From assembly GCF_031179145.1 (NCBI RefSeq), contig NZ_JAPSIB010000020.1, forward strand, positions 1-43,628: a stretch of 43,628 nucleotides of DNA, given 5' to 3'. This DNA comes from Brevibacterium sp. GTDB taxonomy: Bacteria; Actinomycetota; Actinomycetes; Actinomycetales; Brevibacteriaceae. Position numbers and translations under genes: made by a program. The notes under the pieces were generated by a model. It was not told the DNA's origin, ran no database searches, and saw only the letters and a list, made by a program, of their open reading frames with translations. Every line of letters starts with the position of its first letter. The first letter of the stretch is position 1. Positions 9,197 to 17,307 of this stretch are shown here, in pieces.

Positions 9197-9712
9197 TCAG
9201 CCGGCCGGTGCCGACTCCGTCGCGTCTCTGCCTGCGAGCAGCTCATCGATCTGGCCGATCGCGGAGGTCGCCCCTTCGACCACGCCCATCTCGAGCACGG
9301 TCTGCAGGCCCTCGAGGGTAGCGTAGGTCGAGGTGTAGCGCGCCTCGGTGCCGGTGTCGGTGGCCCTGAACTCGTACCGGTTCCGGCTCGCCGGCATCCC
9401 CTCGGCCGGCTCGAAGTCCGCGTCCGCGAAGTAGTCCTCGAACTCGAAGGACCGCGGTTCATCGACCGCATCCACCGTCCAGAAGCCGTGGTACTTCTCC
9501 CCCTCGGGGCTGGTCATGAAGTAGGTGACCTTGCCGCCCGGGGACAGCTCGTGGTCGACCACGGTGGCGGGGTACTCCGGTGGTCCCCAGATCTTCTCCA
9601 TCTGCCGCGGGTCCGCATAGACCTGCCACACCCTCTCCGGCGGGGCGGCGAACTCCGCCACCATCGTCAGGGTGAAGCTCTTCTCGTCCTTGATCACTTC
9701 TGTCACAGGCAT
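9197..9712 (-). CDS. SRPBCC (AHSA1-type) domain protein
   Basis: This 171-aa START/Bet v 1-like protein has the AHSA1 features PPERVWQVYADPRQMEKIWG and EYPATVVDHELSPGGKVTY. Such proteins form a hydrophobic ligand pocket; the ligand and reaction are not known here. The ATG at 9712 has GAGGAG about 10 nt upstream. It starts 10 nt after the stop of the ArsR regulator, so the two form an operon. ArsR-SRPBCC pairs are a common arrangement in actinobacteria and firmicutes, where the regulator often controls only this partner. The open frame extends to 9919 but that part overlaps arsR out of frame and is spurious. Confidence 0.92.
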   Translation of the reverse strand: MPVTEVIKDEKSFTLTMVAEFAAPPERVWQVYADPRQMEKIWGPPEYPATVVDHELSPGGKVTYFMTSPEGEKYHGFWTVDAVDEPRSFEFEDYFADADFEPAEGMPASRNRYEFRATDTGTEARYTSTYATLEGLQTVLEMGVVEGATSAIGQIDELLAGRDATESAPAG

Positions 9713-9722
9713 GGTCTTCTCC

Positions 9723-10076
9723 TCATCGAGTGCTCCTGTTGCTCTCGAGCTCCTCGGCGGCCAACAGGTCGTCGATGCGCTGAACCCTCGAGCGCCACTG
9801 TTCTTCCAGCTCGTCGAGCAGGGCGCTGACCGAGCGGATCGCGTCGACCTCGGCCCTGGCTCGCTGTTCCCGTCCGACCCGCTGCTTGGAGATGAGACCC
9901 GCACGCTCGAGCACAGCAACGTGCTTCTGCACGGCGGCGAAGCTCATGTCGTAGCCGGATGCCAAGTCGGACACGGAAAGCCCTTCGGTCATCACCCGCC
10001 GCAGGATGTCGCGTCGGGTGCGATCGGCCAATGCGTGGAACATCGCATCGGCGCGATCGGCGAGAAGTGCTTCCAT
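9723..10076 (-). CDS. ArsR family winged-helix transcriptional regulator
   Basis: This 117-aa repressor-type protein starts with the typical helix pattern MFHALADRTRRDIL. The recognition region is LSVSDLASGYDMSFAAVQKHVAVLERAGLI, written here only in outline (about residues 30-60). No Cys-rich metal site is seen, so it belongs to the non-metal ArsR group that accompanies SRPBCC proteins. The ATG at 10076 is chosen because similarity begins there and because a perfect-spacing promoter puts the transcription start at that ATG. An ATG at 10088 (MIWV-) lies inside the -10 box and is unlikely. A palindrome in the promoter spacer suggests autoregulation. Confidence 0.92.
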   Translation of the reverse strand: MEALLADRADAMFHALADRTRRDILRRVMTEGLSVSDLASGYDMSFAAVQKHVAVLERAGLISKQRVGREQRARAEVDAIRSVSALLDELEEQWRSRVQRIDDLLAAEELESNRSTR

Positions 10077-10083
10077 AACCCAA

Positions 10084-10111
10084 ATCATACAACCAATCAG
10101 TTGTACGTCAA
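10084..10111 (-). promoter_or_regulatory. Leaderless arsR promoter
   Basis: On the minus strand TTGACG (10111-10106), a 16-bp spacer and TATGAT (10089-10084) form a near-consensus promoter. The expected start point, about 7 nt beyond the -10 box, falls on the ATG at 10076. No Shine-Dalgarno sequence is present. Confidence 0.75.
10088..10105. promoter_or_regulatory. Candidate ArsR operator
   Basis: TACAAC-N6-GTTGTA is an 18-bp dyad that fills the spacer between the -35 and -10 boxes of the arsR promoter. A bound dimer there would block RNA polymerase, as expected for autorepression. The assignment to ArsR is inferred from position. Confidence 0.65.
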
Positions 10112-10191
10112 GGGCTCGAGCGCTCGAGGTCGGTGAGATCCACTGGAGCGCGGCCACGACAGTGCGATTCCGAGAATTTCGCCGCCACCCC

Positions 10192-10220
10192 TTGACGCGA
10201 CGATTGAACATGCGTTTAAT
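10192..10220 (+). promoter_or_regulatory. Leaderless promoter of the TetR-ABC operon
   Basis: TTGACG (10192-10197), a 17-bp spacer and TTTAAT (10215-10220) form a good promoter. The -10 box ends 7 nt before the ATG at 10228, which sets the transcription start at the start codon. Confidence 0.7.
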
Positions 10221-10237
10221 ATTAAACATGCGTTCAA
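10204..10237. promoter_or_regulatory. Candidate tandem TetR operator
   Basis: Two 16-bp near-palindromes, TTGAACATGCGTTTAA (10204-10219) and TTAAACATGCGTTCAA (10222-10237), are spaced 18 bp centre to centre. Both follow TTRAAC-ATGC-GTTYAA. The centre of the array is itself a perfect palindrome, GTTTAATATTAAAC (10214-10227). The array covers the -10 box and the start codon, a typical place for a TetR repressor that binds as a pair of dimers. Confidence 0.7.
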
Positions 10238-10878
10238 CGAAGAAGGTCTCGACCACCTCCCCCAACTCCTCCCCAGAGACTGCGGCCCGGATCAAGCAGG
10301 CGGCGATCGGGGAGTTCGCGGAGAACGGGTTCACGAAGACCACCATCCGCGCCATCGCCTCGGCGGCCGACGTCTCCCCTGGACTCGTCATCCATCACTT
10401 CGGCTCGAAGGAGGCTCTGCGCACGGCGTGCGACGACTACGTCTTCACCGCCATCACCGAGGCGAAGGAGGCCAACGCCCAGTATTCGACGATGGCGATC
10501 CAACTGATGTTCGAAGACCCGCAGATGCGCACCAACGTCGACTACCTGGTGAAGTCGCTGCTCGATCCCAGTGATCACGGTCAGCGCTTCTTCGAGCACT
10601 ACATCGACGTGGTTGAGAACTTCGTGACCCAGGGAATCGCGGGCTACACCTTCCGGCAGAGCACCGATCCCCGCGGCCAGGCAGCCATGATCGCTTCCTT
10701 CGCTCTGGCTCCCATGGTGCTGTCCGAGAGGCTCCGGACGTCACTGGGCACAACCGACATCAAAGACACAATGACCCGCTTGGCTCCACACCTGCTCGAC
10801 CTCTACCTCAATGGAATCCTCGACTCGATCCCCGACGCCGAGGTTGGCACCGATTCGAACGGAGACGATCAATCATGA
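10228..10878 (+). CDS. TetR family transcriptional regulator
   Basis: This 216-aa protein has the TetR N-terminal helix-turn-helix: [17 protein letters not shown], then [22 protein letters not shown] and SKEALR. The C-terminal ligand-binding part is about 150 residues and variable. The ATG at 10228 fits the promoter and the family N-terminus; the ATG at 10210 lies inside the operator/-10 region. The stop overlaps the start of the ABC ATPase gene by 4 nt (ATGA), so it heads a three-gene operon and probably represses it through the tandem operator over its own promoter. The inducer is likely a compound exported by the downstream ABC system. Confidence 0.92.
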   Translation: MRSTKKVSTTSPNSSPETAARIKQAAIGEFAENGFTKTTIRAIASAADVSPGLVIHHFGSKEALRTACDDYVFTAITEAKEANAQYSTMAIQLMFEDPQMRTNVDYLVKSLLDPSDHGQRFFEHYIDVVENFVTQGIAGYTFRQSTDPRGQAAMIASFALAPMVLSERLRTSLGTTDIKDTMTRLAPHLLDLYLNGILDSIPDAEVGTDSNGDDQS

Positions 10879-11873
10879 TCACCACAACCCCCTCTGAAGG
10901 CCCGGCCATCTCCCTGACCGACGTCGTCAAGACCTACGGCCGGGTCCGCGCCCTCGACGGCCTCGACCTCGAGGTCGCCCGCGGCGAGGTCCACGGCTTC
11001 CTCGGCCCCAATGGCGCCGGCAAATCGACCACGATCCGGATCCTGCTCGGCATCCTCACGCATGACTCGGGACGCGTCCGCCTTCTCGGTGAAGATCCGT
11101 GGAAGCACGCGGTGGCGCTGCACCGCCGGCTGGCCTATGTCCCCGGAGACGTCGAGCTGTGGCCCGGACTCACCGGCGGTGAGGCCATCGACCTCTTCGC
11201 CCGCCTCCGCGGCGGAGTCGATGACCGTCGACGCGACGAGCTCATCGACCGCTTCGACCTCGACCCGCGCAAGAAGGGCCGGACGTATTCGAAGGGCAAC
11301 CGGCAGAAGGTCGCCCTGATCTCGGCTCTGGCCTCGAACGTCGACCTGCTGCTCCTCGACGAGCCGACGGCCGGGCTGGATCCGCTGATGGAGGCCGTGT
11401 TCCAGGAGTGCATCCGTGAGGCCAAGGACGAGGGCCGGACCGTGCTGCTCTCGAGTCACATCCTTGCGCAGGTCGAAGCCCTGGCCGATCAGGTCTCGAT
11501 CATCCGCAAGGGCCGGATCGTCGAGTCGGGTGCCCTGAGCGAGCTGAGGCACCTGTCGCGGACGGCGATCACCGTCGACGTCACCACCGACGTGCCGCAG
11601 TTGCGGACGATGGATGGAGTCCACGACCTCGAGCGCATCGGGACCAGGCTCCACTTCAGCGCGGACACGGCCCAGCTGCCGGCGATCGTGCGGACGCTCG
11701 GCGAGCACGAGATCCGGTCGCTGACAGCGACCCCGCCGACGCTCGAGCAGCTGCTCCTGCGCCACTACGACGACACTGACTCGAACGATCAGCCGTCGGA
11801 CACCCAAATCCTCACCACCGCCCAGTCCCCCGCGGGCCTCACCAGCCGCAGCTTCACCGAGGTGCGATCATGA
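10875..11873 (+). CDS. ABC-2 type transporter ATP-binding protein (drug exporter type)
   Basis: This 332-aa ATPase has Walker [10 protein letters not shown] (about residues 46-54), a signature written as [14 protein letters not shown] in place of LSGGQ, Walker [14 protein letters not shown], and the H-loop SSHILAQ. The C-terminal 110 residues form the DrrA-like extension. The altered signature (SKGNRQK) is normal for this antibiotic-exporter subgroup. It overlaps both neighbours by ATGA junctions, so TetR, ATPase and permease are translationally coupled. It energises export through the permease that follows. Confidence 0.94.
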   Translation: MITTTPSEGPAISLTDVVKTYGRVRALDGLDLEVARGEVHGFLGPNGAGKSTTIRILLGILTHDSGRVRLLGEDPWKHAVALHRRLAYVPGDVELWPGLTGGEAIDLFARLRGGVDDRRRDELIDRFDLDPRKKGRTYSKGNRQKVALISALASNVDLLLLDEPTAGLDPLMEAVFQECIREAKDEGRTVLLSSHILAQVEALADQVSIIRKGRIVESGALSELRHLSRTAITVDVTTDVPQLRTMDGVHDLERIGTRLHFSADTAQLPAIVRTLGEHEIRSLTATPPTLEQLLLRHYDDTDSNDQPSDTQILTTAQSPAGLTSRSFTEVRS

Positions 11874-13588
11874 CCACGAGAATCCTCACCACCCACGACG
11901 AACCCCCTCGCCCCGACGATCCCAGTCCGGGCCCCCGCGGACTCCGGCGCGAAGCGACCGCAGCTGGACGGCAGGGCGGAAGCCTGGCGGGTCTGGCCAC
12001 GATGATCCGGTTCATGCTCCGCCGTGACCGGTGGCGGCTGCCGCTGTGGGTGCTCGGACTGGCGGCACTGACCGCCTACTTCGCCAACGCCATCGGCACC
12101 GTCATGGACGACGAGGCGCTCGCCTCCATGACGGTGTTCGCCCAGAACCCGATCATGGGCCTGATCTCCGGTCCCGGCTACGGCTTCGAGAACATCACGC
12201 TCCCGCGTTTCATCGCCGGTGTCTACGGCGTCTTCCTCATGCTCGGTGCGGCGATGATGAACATCACGACGATCTCCCGCCATACCAGGGTCGAGGAGCA
12301 GACCGGGCGGGCCGAACTCATCCGCGCGAACGTGACCGGGCGCAACACGCAGCTGATCGCGGCTCTCCTCGTCGCGGTGCTGATGAATGCGGCCCTGAGC
12401 GTGCTCATGACGCTGGCCTTCCGCTACTCGGCCGCCGAGCCGGAGCCGCTGTCCTCGGTGTTCCTGTTCTCCCTCGGCGTCGGCGCTGTCGGCTGCGTCT
12501 TCGCCGCGGTGACCGCGGTGACCTCACAGTTCTCCGCGTTCGCCCGCGCCGGCTCAGGGCTCGCCGGAGCGGTGCTGGCGGGGGCCTTCGTCATCCGCGG
12601 TCTCGGGGACATGTCAGCGGTGCAGAACGGGGACCTCGACTGGCTGGCCTGGCTCTCCCCTCTGGGCTGGGCTCAGCAGACCGCGCCGTTCGTCCTCGAC
12701 CGGTGGTGGCCGCTGCTGCTGCACCTCGGCCTGGCCGCGGCCCTCATCCTGATCGCCGTCGGACTGCAGTCGAAACGCGATCTGGCAGCCGGGATCCTCG
12801 CAGATCGCCTGGGCCGGGAGCGTGCCGGCGCCTCACTGTCGACGCCACTCGGACTGGCCCTGCGACTGCAGCGCTCGAGCCTGACCTGGTGGTCGATCGG
12901 GGTCTTCACGATGGCTGTGGTCTTCGGCTCCTTCACCGGTGCGATGGCCGACAGTGCGGCCGGAATGCCGCCGGAGATCATCGATGTCATGGGCGGGGCC
13001 GCGGGGATAGTCGACGGCTACCTCGGGTACATGGCGATGTACTTCGCGATGATCATCACCGCCTACGCAGTCCTCGCGGTTCTCGGCCTGCGCGCCGAGG
13101 AGCAGGGCGTGAGGACCGAACCGGTGCTGGCCGCCGCGGTCGGCCGCAGCTCCTGGCTCCTGTCGTGGACCTGCGTCACGGCACTGGGAGCACTGTGGCT
13201 GATGATCCTCGCCGGGGTCGGGGACGGCGTCGGCGCTGCCCTGTCGACCGGTGACTGGGGGCTGTTCGGCCCGTCGGTCCTCGGCCACACCGCGCAGACC
13301 GCTGCGGTCTGGGTCCTCCTCGCACTCGCGGTGGCACTGTACGGGTTCGCTCCTCGCCTGATGGGCCTGACGTGGATCATCTTCGCCTACAGCGCGGTCA
13401 TGACGCTGTTCGGACAGATGCTGCAGCTCGACGCGAAGATCCTCGACACCTCCGTCTTCCGACACGTCGGGCAGTATCCCGCACAGGACCTGTCCGCCGA
13501 GGCGGTGCTCCTCCTCCTCGGTGTCTCCGCAGTGCTCGTGTGTCTCGGGGTGCTCGGCTTCCGCCGCAGGAACCTCGTCACGGCGTGA
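11870..13588 (+). CDS. ABC-2 type permease, polyketide-antibiotic exporter-like
   Basis: This 572-aa membrane protein has about twelve hydrophobic segments in two similar halves, so a single chain can form the pore. A cytoplasmic N-terminal stretch of about 45 residues precedes [20 protein letters not shown]. Residues such as [14 protein letters not shown] and [12 protein letters not shown] match the large exporter family annotated as polyketide antibiotic exporters. It overlaps the ATPase stop by 4 nt. Natural substrate is unknown; no polyketide biosynthesis genes are nearby, so a role in self-protection or in efflux of foreign drugs is more likely. Confidence 0.9.
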   Translation: MTTRILTTHDEPPRPDDPSPGPRGLRREATAAGRQGGSLAGLATMIRFMLRRDRWRLPLWVLGLAALTAYFANAIGTVMDDEALASMTVFAQNPIMGLISGPGYGFENITLPRFIAGVYGVFLMLGAAMMNITTISRHTRVEEQTGRAELIRANVTGRNTQLIAALLVAVLMNAALSVLMTLAFRYSAAEPEPLSSVFLFSLGVGAVGCVFAAVTAVTSQFSAFARAGSGLAGAVLAGAFVIRGLGDMSAVQNGDLDWLAWLSPLGWAQQTAPFVLDRWWPLLLHLGLAAALILIAVGLQSKRDLAAGILADRLGRERAGASLSTPLGLALRLQRSSLTWWSIGVFTMAVVFGSFTGAMADSAAGMPPEIIDVMGGAAGIVDGYLGYMAMYFAMIITAYAVLAVLGLRAEEQGVRTEPVLAAAVGRSSWLLSWTCVTALGALWLMILAGVGDGVGAALSTGDWGLFGPSVLGHTAQTAAVWVLLALAVALYGFAPRLMGLTWIIFAYSAVMTLFGQMLQLDAKILDTSVFRHVGQYPAQDLSAEAVLLLLGVSAVLVCLGVLGFRRRNLVTA

Positions 13589-13621
13589 ATGAGAAAGGCC
13601 GTGGGAACAGCCGTTCGGCAC

Positions 13622-13662
13622 CACGAACCGCCCGAGAGGCTCAGCCCTCGGGCGGTTCCGTG
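13622..13662. terminator. Bidirectional terminator after the exporter operon
   Basis: The stem CACG-AACCGCCCGAG (13622-13636) pairs with 13647-13662 with one bulged base and a 10-nt loop. It lies between the permease stop (13588) and the convergent hydrolase stop (13716). Confidence 0.75.
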
Positions 13663-13715
13663 TTCGTGCGAAGCACCCAGCGGATGCCGGCGACCGGACT
13701 GAGCTCAGCGGCTGT

Positions 13716-14672
13716 TCAGAAGCCGATCGTCTCAAGGAACCGGATTCCGCGATCGATCTGCGGGAGCGGATCTCCCCCGATGAACACATGTCCTCCGGGA
13801 ACCAGAACCAGTTCGGCCGACACTCCCTGTTCCTGCAGCGCCGAGGCGAGGCGCTCGCTCTGCTCGGAAGGCACGATGAGATCAGCAGTGCCGTGCACAA
13901 GCAGGAAGGGTGGAGCCTCGGCTCGCACATAGTTCGTGGGTGAGGCACTCCCCAACCCCCGCTTCTCGATCAGGGTCGAACCCGTGAGCAGAATCTGGAT
14001 GGGATCGGGAATCTCCGCTCCCAGCTCCGAAAGCACGGCGAGTCGCTCCGGAGGAACGGCCTCGCTCGGCTTCGGCATCGTCTCCACGTCAGCGATGCCG
14101 TAGAAGTCGATGACAGCTGCCACCGAACTCGACACCCCGATGACGCCGTCGCCGCCCTCGAGTTCGTCATCATCGGTGACCAACCCGAGAAGCGCAGCCA
14201 GATGTCCGCCGGCGGACTCTCCCCATACTGCGATCCGCTCAGGGTCGATGCCGAGTTGCCACGCATGAGCTCGAACATAGCGGACCGCGGCCTTGGCGTC
14301 GTGCAGCTGAGCGGGAAAGGGCGCTTCCCTGGCGTGCCGATAGTCGATGGACACGACGGCGATCCCGGCGTCGATGATCCGTTGGAAGAGCACGCCCGCA
14401 GGCCATTCGAGCGGCGGATGCTGTCGGCTGCCGCTGAGGTAGCCGCCCCCATGGATCCAGACGACGGCAGCGACAGGATCGTCACCGGCCCCCGCCGGAA
14501 CGAAGACATCCAACTCCAGTGGGCGATAGCCGTCGGCAAGCGAATAGGCGCAGGACCTGTACTCGCGGGCGTTCCGGGGTCGCTGAACCTCGAAGGTCTC
14601 GGGAGAGGAGTACTTGCCGGGCGGTGGCCCATCGACTGCTTCCTCCGTACGGACTGATGCGCTCTCCTGCAC
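13716..14672 (-). CDS. Alpha/beta hydrolase (esterase, BD-FAE/HSL-like)
   Basis: This 318-aa enzyme has the oxyanion motif HGGGY (about residues 74-78), the nucleophile elbow GESAGG (Ser at about 153), and a C-terminal HGTADLIVPSEQSE with Asp, followed by a His in GGHVF. This is the full catalytic triad of acyl-ester hydrolases of the hormone-sensitive-lipase/esterase group. I prefer the GTG at 14672: GGGAGG lies about 5 nt upstream, whereas the ATG at 14711 and the frame start at 14855 lack good sites. No signal peptide is seen, so it is cytoplasmic. It follows the polysaccharide locus on the same strand after a 192-nt gap and might remove acyl groups, but this is only positional. Confidence 0.88.
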   Translation of the reverse strand: MQESASVRTEEAVDGPPPGKYSSPETFEVQRPRNAREYRSCAYSLADGYRPLELDVFVPAGAGDDPVAAVVWIHGGGYLSGSRQHPPLEWPAGVLFQRIIDAGIAVVSIDYRHAREAPFPAQLHDAKAAVRYVRAHAWQLGIDPERIAVWGESAGGHLAALLGLVTDDDELEGGDGVIGVSSSVAAVIDFYGIADVETMPKPSEAVPPERLAVLSELGAEIPDPIQILLTGSTLIEKRGLGSASPTNYVRAEAPPFLLVHGTADLIVPSEQSERLASALQEQGVSAELVLVPGGHVFIGGDPLPQIDRGIRFLETIGF

Positions 14673-14864
14673 GTACCCTCCCTCAGACCACCGTTCTGAC
14701 CCGGTCCCCATGCGAATCTGATTGAGACAGTACCAGGATTTCACACCTCGCGTTCGGCGTGCTGGGGCGGTCCTTCGCTCCACAACCTCACTCTGCGGGT
14801 TCCAAGAGAGTCCGAGGTGCCACACGGATGCACTGGTGCCAACCGCCGTCGGCAAGGTTCTGCC

Positions 14865-16139
14865 TCACGCTGCCTGTGACGCCCCTCCTGCCGGAGAAGG
14901 CCGGAGCCCGGCGTACAGGAGCGGCAACGAGATGAAGAACACCGTGAAGATGGTCCCCACCAAACCGACGGTGAAGAGTGACACGCTCTCGACGAAGGAC
15001 AGACCGACGACGCCCACCAACGCAGCACAGAGGACATGACGACGACCACTGTCGAGCGGAGACCTCGCGAGCCGGACCCAGACCATCACGACGATCACCA
15101 GCACAAGGATCAGCTCCGCCAGACCGCCGCCGACGAGTGTCTCGACGAAGAAGCTGTGGAACTCCGAAGGCTCCATCCCGCGTTCCTGCGCAATCGCGAT
15201 GCCGCGGAACTTCCCGCTGCCCAGGAGTACGCCGGACTCACGCCAGATGTCGAGTCCGATGTTCCAGATGTCATCCCGTCCCGACAACGCGGCGTCTGGT
15301 CGCAGCAGGAGATCTCGGAGTGCGTCCCCTGCCTCGGAGCGGACCACGAGCACCGCTCCGACCGCAGCTGTCACGACGAGCATGACGAGATGCCTCGCTC
15401 TGACCCGGACCCGAAGCACCGCGAATACGGTGATGAAGATGAGTGAAGCGGCGATCGAGGCCCGCGACATGGTCAGAAGCAGCGAAGAGAACTGCAGGCA
15501 GAACAGCAGAACATTGTGCACCTGCGGCCGTCTCCCGTGCAGATGCAGCGCATGCGCGACCAGTCCCAGGAAGAGGAAGTACCCGAACTGATTGCGGTTG
15601 GCGAAGAAGCCCCTGAAATCGAATTGATAACTCGACCCGGCGTTGAAGATCTGCGGAATGTCCGGCGCATTCAGCGCGAAGTTGACGATGATCGCCGCGA
15701 ACGTGAGCCAGAGAAAAGCTGCGAGGAATGTGCGCAGCTCCCGCTCGCTGGGCCGCAGTGCGCAGAACAGACCCGCGTATGCGACGATGCCGATCATCCC
15801 AGCGATCGCCCCCACGAGATCCATCGGGTCGTAGCTTCCGTACCGGACGCCCACCGAGTACAGAGTGACGGCCTGCAGGATACCGTAAACCAGTGCGATT
15901 CCGATCCATGGGTCCTGCGGCTGGATCCGCCAGTGAATGGCCATGACGATGACGATTCCCATCTGCACCGCATATCCCGCCACCACGGCGGCTGTGAACG
16001 GCACCGGGAGACCGAACGTGTACACGACGGCGACCGGCGCGATGGCCATCGCGATCAGCAGGATCAGAACAGCGCCGATTCCCCGATGAACCTGACCGGT
16101 ACCGCCCTGCACCGTCGTCGACTTCGCCTCAGCTCGCAT
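14865..16139 (-). CDS. O-antigen ligase/Wzy-like polymerase membrane protein
   Basis: This 424-aa protein has about eleven hydrophobic segments. A larger loop in the C-terminal half carries GRDDIWNIGLDIWRESGVL and a conserved-looking EFHSFFVETLVGGG. This order (SGRDDIW..., then HS/HN-FVE) matches the Wzy_C/WaaL superfamily that joins or polymerises lipid-linked glycan repeats on the outer face of the membrane. NRNQFGYFLFLG in the middle is also typical. It overlaps the GT4 gene by 11 nt and is the last gene of the polysaccharide operon. Its SD is weak, so translation is probably coupled. Given the flippase and two Wzz proteins in the locus, polymerase is more likely than ligase. Confidence 0.87.
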   Translation of the reverse strand: MRAEAKSTTVQGGTGQVHRGIGAVLILLIAMAIAPVAVVYTFGLPVPFTAAVVAGYAVQMGIVIVMAIHWRIQPQDPWIGIALVYGILQAVTLYSVGVRYGSYDPMDLVGAIAGMIGIVAYAGLFCALRPSERELRTFLAAFLWLTFAAIIVNFALNAPDIPQIFNAGSSYQFDFRGFFANRNQFGYFLFLGLVAHALHLHGRRPQVHNVLLFCLQFSSLLLTMSRASIAASLIFITVFAVLRVRVRARHLVMLVVTAAVGAVLVVRSEAGDALRDLLLRPDAALSGRDDIWNIGLDIWRESGVLLGSGKFRGIAIAQERGMEPSEFHSFFVETLVGGGLAELILVLVIVVMVWVRLARSPLDSGRRHVLCAALVGVVGLSFVESVSLFTVGLVGTIFTVFFISLPLLYAGLRPSPAGGASQAA

Positions 16140-17307
16140 GGAGGACCAACTCGCTCAAGCGCTCATAGGTCACTCCGCGGTCGAAGCGCTCCTCGGCCAG
16201 CCGCCGCGAGCCCTGCCCGCGCTCCCGCAATCGCCGGTCGGAGGCCAAGCCCGCCAGCGCCGAGGCGATGGCCGCCGGGGTGGAGTCGCAGTTGATCCCC
16301 GCCGCATAGGAGGTGAGCAGCGACCGATACTCCTCGCACTCCTGCGTGTTGACCACAGGCAGGCCCGCCGCAGCGTAGTCTCCGACCTTGTTGATGATGC
16401 TCCCCGCAGATCCCGCCACGATCGGGTTCACCGCAATGTCGCAGCCGCGCAGGCGCGAGACCATTTCCGAGTAGTCGAGTCTGCCGTGGAAGACGACCTC
16501 GTCCCGCAGATCGTCCGTGTCTCGCCGCCAGCGCTCTTCGAAGGGTCCGCTGCCCATCACGTGCAGGCGCATTCGGTGCCCTTCCCCCCTGAGCGTGCGG
16601 AGGGCACCGAAGACGGCAGGCAGGTCGTAGCTGTGCCCCAGTGTTCCGATGTACGCGAGTTCGCAGAATCCGGCTTCCGGCGGCCTCTTCGCCGGATAGG
16701 CGTCGAAGCGCCGCAGGTCAGTGCCCAGGTACACGGTGGACACCGCGGCATCATCGCCCCGCGCCGCGCTCACCCGCCTCGAGTACGTCTCGGAGACGGT
16801 CACCACTGCATCCGCAGCCCGGTAGATGCGGTCCGCGCGATGGCGCAGGGGCGTGAGTGCGCGCCGCGCCGCCCACGGGGGCCTGAGCACCATTTCGAAG
16901 GCCTCGGGCCACAGGTCCTGCACGTCGAGGATGAGTCTCACCCCGCACCTCCTGGCATAGTCCACCGCCGCGGCAGCCACCTCGAGCGAGGGCACAGCGC
17001 AGTAGACGACATCCGGCACGCGCCGCTTCCGCAGATAGTCCGCGAGACTGCGGCCCAGGGCACGATGACTCAACAGCCGTCTGACGGAGACGTTGGCCTG
17101 ATAGGCGGGCTCCGGCACGTAGGTGGTCGCGTACAGAGAGCTGCCCGGAGCGGACGGGTCCCGGTGTTCCTTCGCCCGGTGGTGGAACGACGAGGTGACG
17201 AGCTCCACTGCGGCACCGTGCCGCGCAAGCACTCCGGCCAGTGCGCTGAAGCGGTTGTTGGACCGTTCCCCGCCGTCGATGAAATGTGCGATCATCAGTA
17301 CGTCCAT
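16129..17307 (-). CDS. GT4 family glycosyltransferase
   Basis: This 392-aa GT-B fold enzyme resembles WbuB-type transferases. The N-terminal half carries MIAHFIDGGERSNNRF and LDVQDLWPEAFEM. The C-terminal half carries YIGTLGHSYDLP and the donor-site region GSIINKVGDYAAAGLPVV followed by NTQECEEY. It transfers a sugar from a nucleotide donor to the lipid-linked acceptor on the cytoplasmic face; the sugar cannot be deduced. The ATG at 17307 overlaps the flippase stop by one base (TGATG), with GGGAG upstream. It is the only dedicated glycosyltransferase in the locus besides the initiating enzyme, suggesting a short repeat unit. Confidence 0.92.
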   Translation of the reverse strand: MDVLMIAHFIDGGERSNNRFSALAGVLARHGAAVELVTSSFHHRAKEHRDPSAPGSSLYATTYVPEPAYQANVSVRRLLSHRALGRSLADYLRKRRVPDVVYCAVPSLEVAAAAVDYARRCGVRLILDVQDLWPEAFEMVLRPPWAARRALTPLRHRADRIYRAADAVVTVSETYSRRVSAARGDDAAVSTVYLGTDLRRFDAYPAKRPPEAGFCELAYIGTLGHSYDLPAVFGALRTLRGEGHRMRLHVMGSGPFEERWRRDTDDLRDEVVFHGRLDYSEMVSRLRGCDIAVNPIVAGSAGSIINKVGDYAAAGLPVVNTQECEEYRSLLTSYAAGINCDSTPAAIASALAGLASDRRLRERGQGSRRLAEERFDRGVTYERLSELVLHAS

